DNA from: an uncultured Oscillospiraceae bacterium | GTDB taxonomy: Bacteria > Bacillota > Clostridia > Oscillospirales > Oscillospiraceae | Direction: 5' to 3' | Assembly: GCA_934667095.1 (NCBI GenBank) | Contig: CAKULE010000001.1 | Coordinates: 62,001 to 126,000, forward strand | DNA length: 64,000 nt | Shown here: positions 62,235-64,000 of the stretch, one piece after another | Layout of the letters: the number at the start of each line of letters is the position of its first letter | Numbering within the stretch: the stretch's first letter is position 1 | Position numbers and translations under genes: made by a program | Notes under the pieces: model-generated | The model's database searches: none | The model's input: only the letters and a program-made list of their open reading frames with translations | What the model was told of the DNA's origin: nothing

Positions 62235-62519
62235 ATGGACCGGCAGGAGATCGTGCGGGAGTTGTGGAAGCTGATCCACAGCAGAGGGAACGATGCCGTG
62301 AAGCTGGCCTATCTGGGTGAGGAGGGCGCAGTGGGCGTGGGCCGGCTGGATCTGGCCGGCGTGACCGAACTGAAGCGCAGCGAGAAGGGCTGCTTCGAGG
62401 TGCGCTTTGTGGACAGGCTGCGGGCGCTGGAGCTGCTGGAGCGGCTGACCGAAAAGGACGAGGGCGGCGCGGAGATGGAGCGCTTCCTCGAGGGCTTACA
62501 GGGCGATGAGGCCCCGTGA
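62235..62519 (+). CDS. Phage terminase small subunit-like protein
   Basis: A 94-residue protein just ahead of a large terminase gene, with NDAVKLAYL, RLDLAGVTELKRSEKG and EVRFVDRLRALELLERL, resembling the C-terminal oligomerisation part of small terminase subunits that recognise packaging sites. The N-terminal DNA-binding domain usual in phages seems to be missing or short. ATG 62235 is 9 nt from GGGGG; GTG 62229 is also in frame. It overlaps the next gene by 4 bp. Confidence 0.68.
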   Translation: MDRQEIVRELWKLIHSRGNDAVKLAYLGEEGAVGVGRLDLAGVTELKRSEKGCFEVRFVDRLRALELLERLTEKDEGGAEMERFLEGLQGDEAP

Positions 62520-63745
62520 GACTGCCAAAGATGTCCCCGAAGCAGCGGCAGCTGTTCCGCTGGTGGAACGACTACGACGCCGTCATCTGCGACGGGGCGG
62601 TGCGCTCCGGCAAGACCTACGCCATGACCATCGCCTTTTTCCTCTGGGCCATGAGCCGCTTTGATCGCCGGCAGTTCGGCCTGTGCGCCGCCACCCAGAA
62701 CGGGGTACGCCGCAATGTGCTGACGCCGGTGCTGCCGCTGTTGCGGCGGTTGGGCTTTCAGGCGGAGGAGCGGGTGAGCCAGGGCAAGCTGACCCTCCGC
62801 CGGGGCGGGCGGGAAAACGTCTTTTACATCTACGGCGGCCGCAACGAGGGGAGCGCCGCCCTCATCCAGGGCGTGACCCTGGCGGGGGTGCTGCTGGACG
62901 AGGCGGCGCTGATGCCCCGCTCCTTTGTGGAGCAGGCCTGCGCCCGCTGCTCCGTGGAGGGGGGGCGGCTGTGGTTCTCCTGCAATCCCGCGGGGCCGGA
63001 GCACTGGTTCTATAAGGAGTGGATCTGCCGTCCGGAGGAGAAGCGGGCGCTGTACCTGCACTTTACCATGGCGGACAACCCCGCCCTGTCCGACCGCACC
63101 AGAGAGAAGTATGGGCGGATGTTCCGCGGCGTGTTCTACCGGCGGTACGTGCTGGGGGAGTGGGTGGCGGCGGAGGGCCTGGTGTACGACGGGCTGGATC
63201 TGACGGGTCTGCCGGAGGCACCGGAGGACGGCTTCGACCGCTGGCGCATCTCCTGTGACTACGGCACGCTAAACCCGGCGTCCTTCGGCCTGTGGGGCAG
63301 GAGGGACGGGGTGTGGTACCGGGTGGACGAGTACTATTACGATGCCCGGGCGGAGGGCAGCCAGAAGACCGACGGCGAGTACGGCCAGGCCCTGGCCCGG
63401 CTGGCCGGGGGGCGGCCCATCGAGTATGTGGTGGTGGACCCGTCGGCGGCCAGCTTCATCGAGGTGCTCCGCCGGGCGGGCTGGCGGGTGCGGAAGGCGG
63501 ACAACCGGGTGCTGGAGGGCATCCGGCGGACGGCCCGGGCCCTGCGGGATGGGGAGATCGTGGTGTGCCGCAATTGCGCCGCCGCCATCCGGGAATTTTC
63601 CATGTATTGCTGGGACCTGACCGCCGGCGAGGACCGGGTGGTCAAAGAACACGACCACGCCATGGATGACATCCGGTATTTTGCAATGAGTCTGGAGCGG
63701 GAGCCGCCAGTGGCGGCAGTGAGCGTGGAGCGGCAGAGGTTTTGA
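62516..63745 (+). CDS. Phage terminase large subunit (PBSX/Terminase_3 type)
   Basis: The DNA-packaging ATPase and nuclease of a tailed phage. Walker A CDGAVRSGKTYAM lies at about residue 26, the ATPase Walker B region GVLLDEAALMPRSFVEQA at about 125, and the nuclease (RNase H-fold) motifs are ISCDYGTLNPASFG, VVVDPSAASF and KEHDHAMDDIRYF, all intact. The 409-residue length is in the family range. The start is GTG 62516 overlapping the preceding stop; ATG 62531 is the alternative. Confidence 0.88.
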   Translation: MRLPKMSPKQRQLFRWWNDYDAVICDGAVRSGKTYAMTIAFFLWAMSRFDRRQFGLCAATQNGVRRNVLTPVLPLLRRLGFQAEERVSQGKLTLRRGGRENVFYIYGGRNEGSAALIQGVTLAGVLLDEAALMPRSFVEQACARCSVEGGRLWFSCNPAGPEHWFYKEWICRPEEKRALYLHFTMADNPALSDRTREKYGRMFRGVFYRRYVLGEWVAAEGLVYDGLDLTGLPEAPEDGFDRWRISCDYGTLNPASFGLWGRRDGVWYRVDEYYYDARAEGSQKTDGEYGQALARLAGGRPIEYVVVDPSAASFIEVLRRAGWRVRKADNRVLEGIRRTARALRDGEIVVCRNCAAAIREFSMYCWDLTAGEDRVVKEHDHAMDDIRYFAMSLEREPPVAAVSVERQRF

Positions 63746-63815
63746 GAGGCGCACCATGAAACAGGGAACTTCCCGGAAGGGATTCCAAATACACAACGTG
63801 AGAGGAGAAGGAAGT

Positions 63816-64000
63816 ATGACGATTTCTTATGAGGGCATCGGCCAGACGGCGGCAACCATGAAGGCCTCCGGCAGCCTGAAGCCCGGCATGGCGGTGACCG
63901 TTGCCGCCGGGGACACCGTGGGCGTGGGCAGCGATGGCGCCCTGCCCTGCGGCGTGATCCTGACTGCGGCGGACGGCATGGCCGCCGTGCAGCTGTTCGG
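63816..64000 (+). CDS. Phage capsid-associated protein candidate, cut by the window edge
   Basis: The first 61 residues (MTISYEGIGQTAATMKASGS, VTVAAGDTVGVGSDGALPCG) are small and rich in Gly/Val/Ala, with a PCGVILTAADGMAAVQ beta pattern like DUF2190-type head or decoration proteins. GAGAGGAGAAGGAAGT precedes ATG 63816; ATG 63756, with its own GAGAGG, is in frame and would add 20 residues. The stop lies beyond 64000. Confidence 0.5.
   Translation, partial: MTISYEGIGQTAATMKASGSLKPGMAVTVAAGDTVGVGSDGALPCGVILTAADGMAAVQLF

Overview
The window reads as chromosomal DNA of a GC-rich, endospore-forming gut Clostridium relative, most likely Oscillospiraceae (Flavonifractor/Lawsonibacter-like). The support is an alpha/beta small acid-soluble spore protein, Met-specific T-box leaders, a CIRCE element, Gram-positive style signals (strong GGAGG ribosome sites, TTGACA/TATAAT promoters), a Gram-positive type IV pilus cluster with no secretin, and uniformly high third-position GC. 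The genus is inference. I saw no rRNA, tRNA or CRISPR array.

Layout. 1-2.4 kb: methionine ABC transporter genes metN-metI behind a Met T-box, with a second Met T-box entering from the left edge. 2.5-15.1 kb: housekeeping and envelope genes (polysaccharide deacetylase, PTS-IIC-like permease, cation diffusion facilitator, two-component system plus HtrA protease, birA, U32 peptidase, mltG, a 56-residue Cys/Gly-rich microprotein, DJ-1 protein, thymidylate kinase, TagA glycosyltransferase). 15.2-18.5 kb: a three-gene ABC importer ending in a 30-bp direct repeat around a hairpin-rich insert. 18.5-23.4 kb: HdeD-like protein, Hsp20 under CIRCE, glnS, sfsA, DUF1643. Two genes here and upstream (a flavin reductase at 10.0 kb and an HD hydrolase at 18.5 kb) carry clean in-frame internal deletions.

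23.6-31.2 kb: an accessory catabolic island. It has a fumarylacetoacetate-hydrolase-family enzyme, two MFS carriers, a cyclase-family hydrolase, a LysR regulator, a phloretin hydrolase/PhlG-family C-C hydrolase with a small membrane protein, and a TetR regulator. Together they look like uptake and cleavage of a plant phenolic or beta-diketone. 31.2-37.1 kb: pseudouridine catabolism (psuK-psuG), membrane proteins, a metallophosphoesterase and a spore protein.

37.3-57.7 kb is the most striking part: a type IV pilus operon (pilB, pilC, pilA, pilD, pilM, pilN, pilO, then four prepilin-like proteins). One of the four is a 2506-residue giant with a class III prepilin leader fused to GLUG-type repeats, Ig-like and InlB-like repeats. 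It is probably a pilus-borne adhesin. The locus is bracketed by two related REC/HD-GYP proteins. The downstream one also has GGDEF with an intact inhibitory RxxD site and is followed by an Hpt protein, so c-di-GMP and phosphorelay control of the pilus is likely.

57.8-64 kb: a decayed small gene, a P-loop ATPase, a short thioredoxin-reductase-like flavoprotein lacking recognisable NADPH motifs, a FliB-type lysine methylase (no flagellar gene in view), a D,D-carboxypeptidase, and the start of a phage-type module (terminase small and large subunits and a capsid-associated candidate) running off the right edge.
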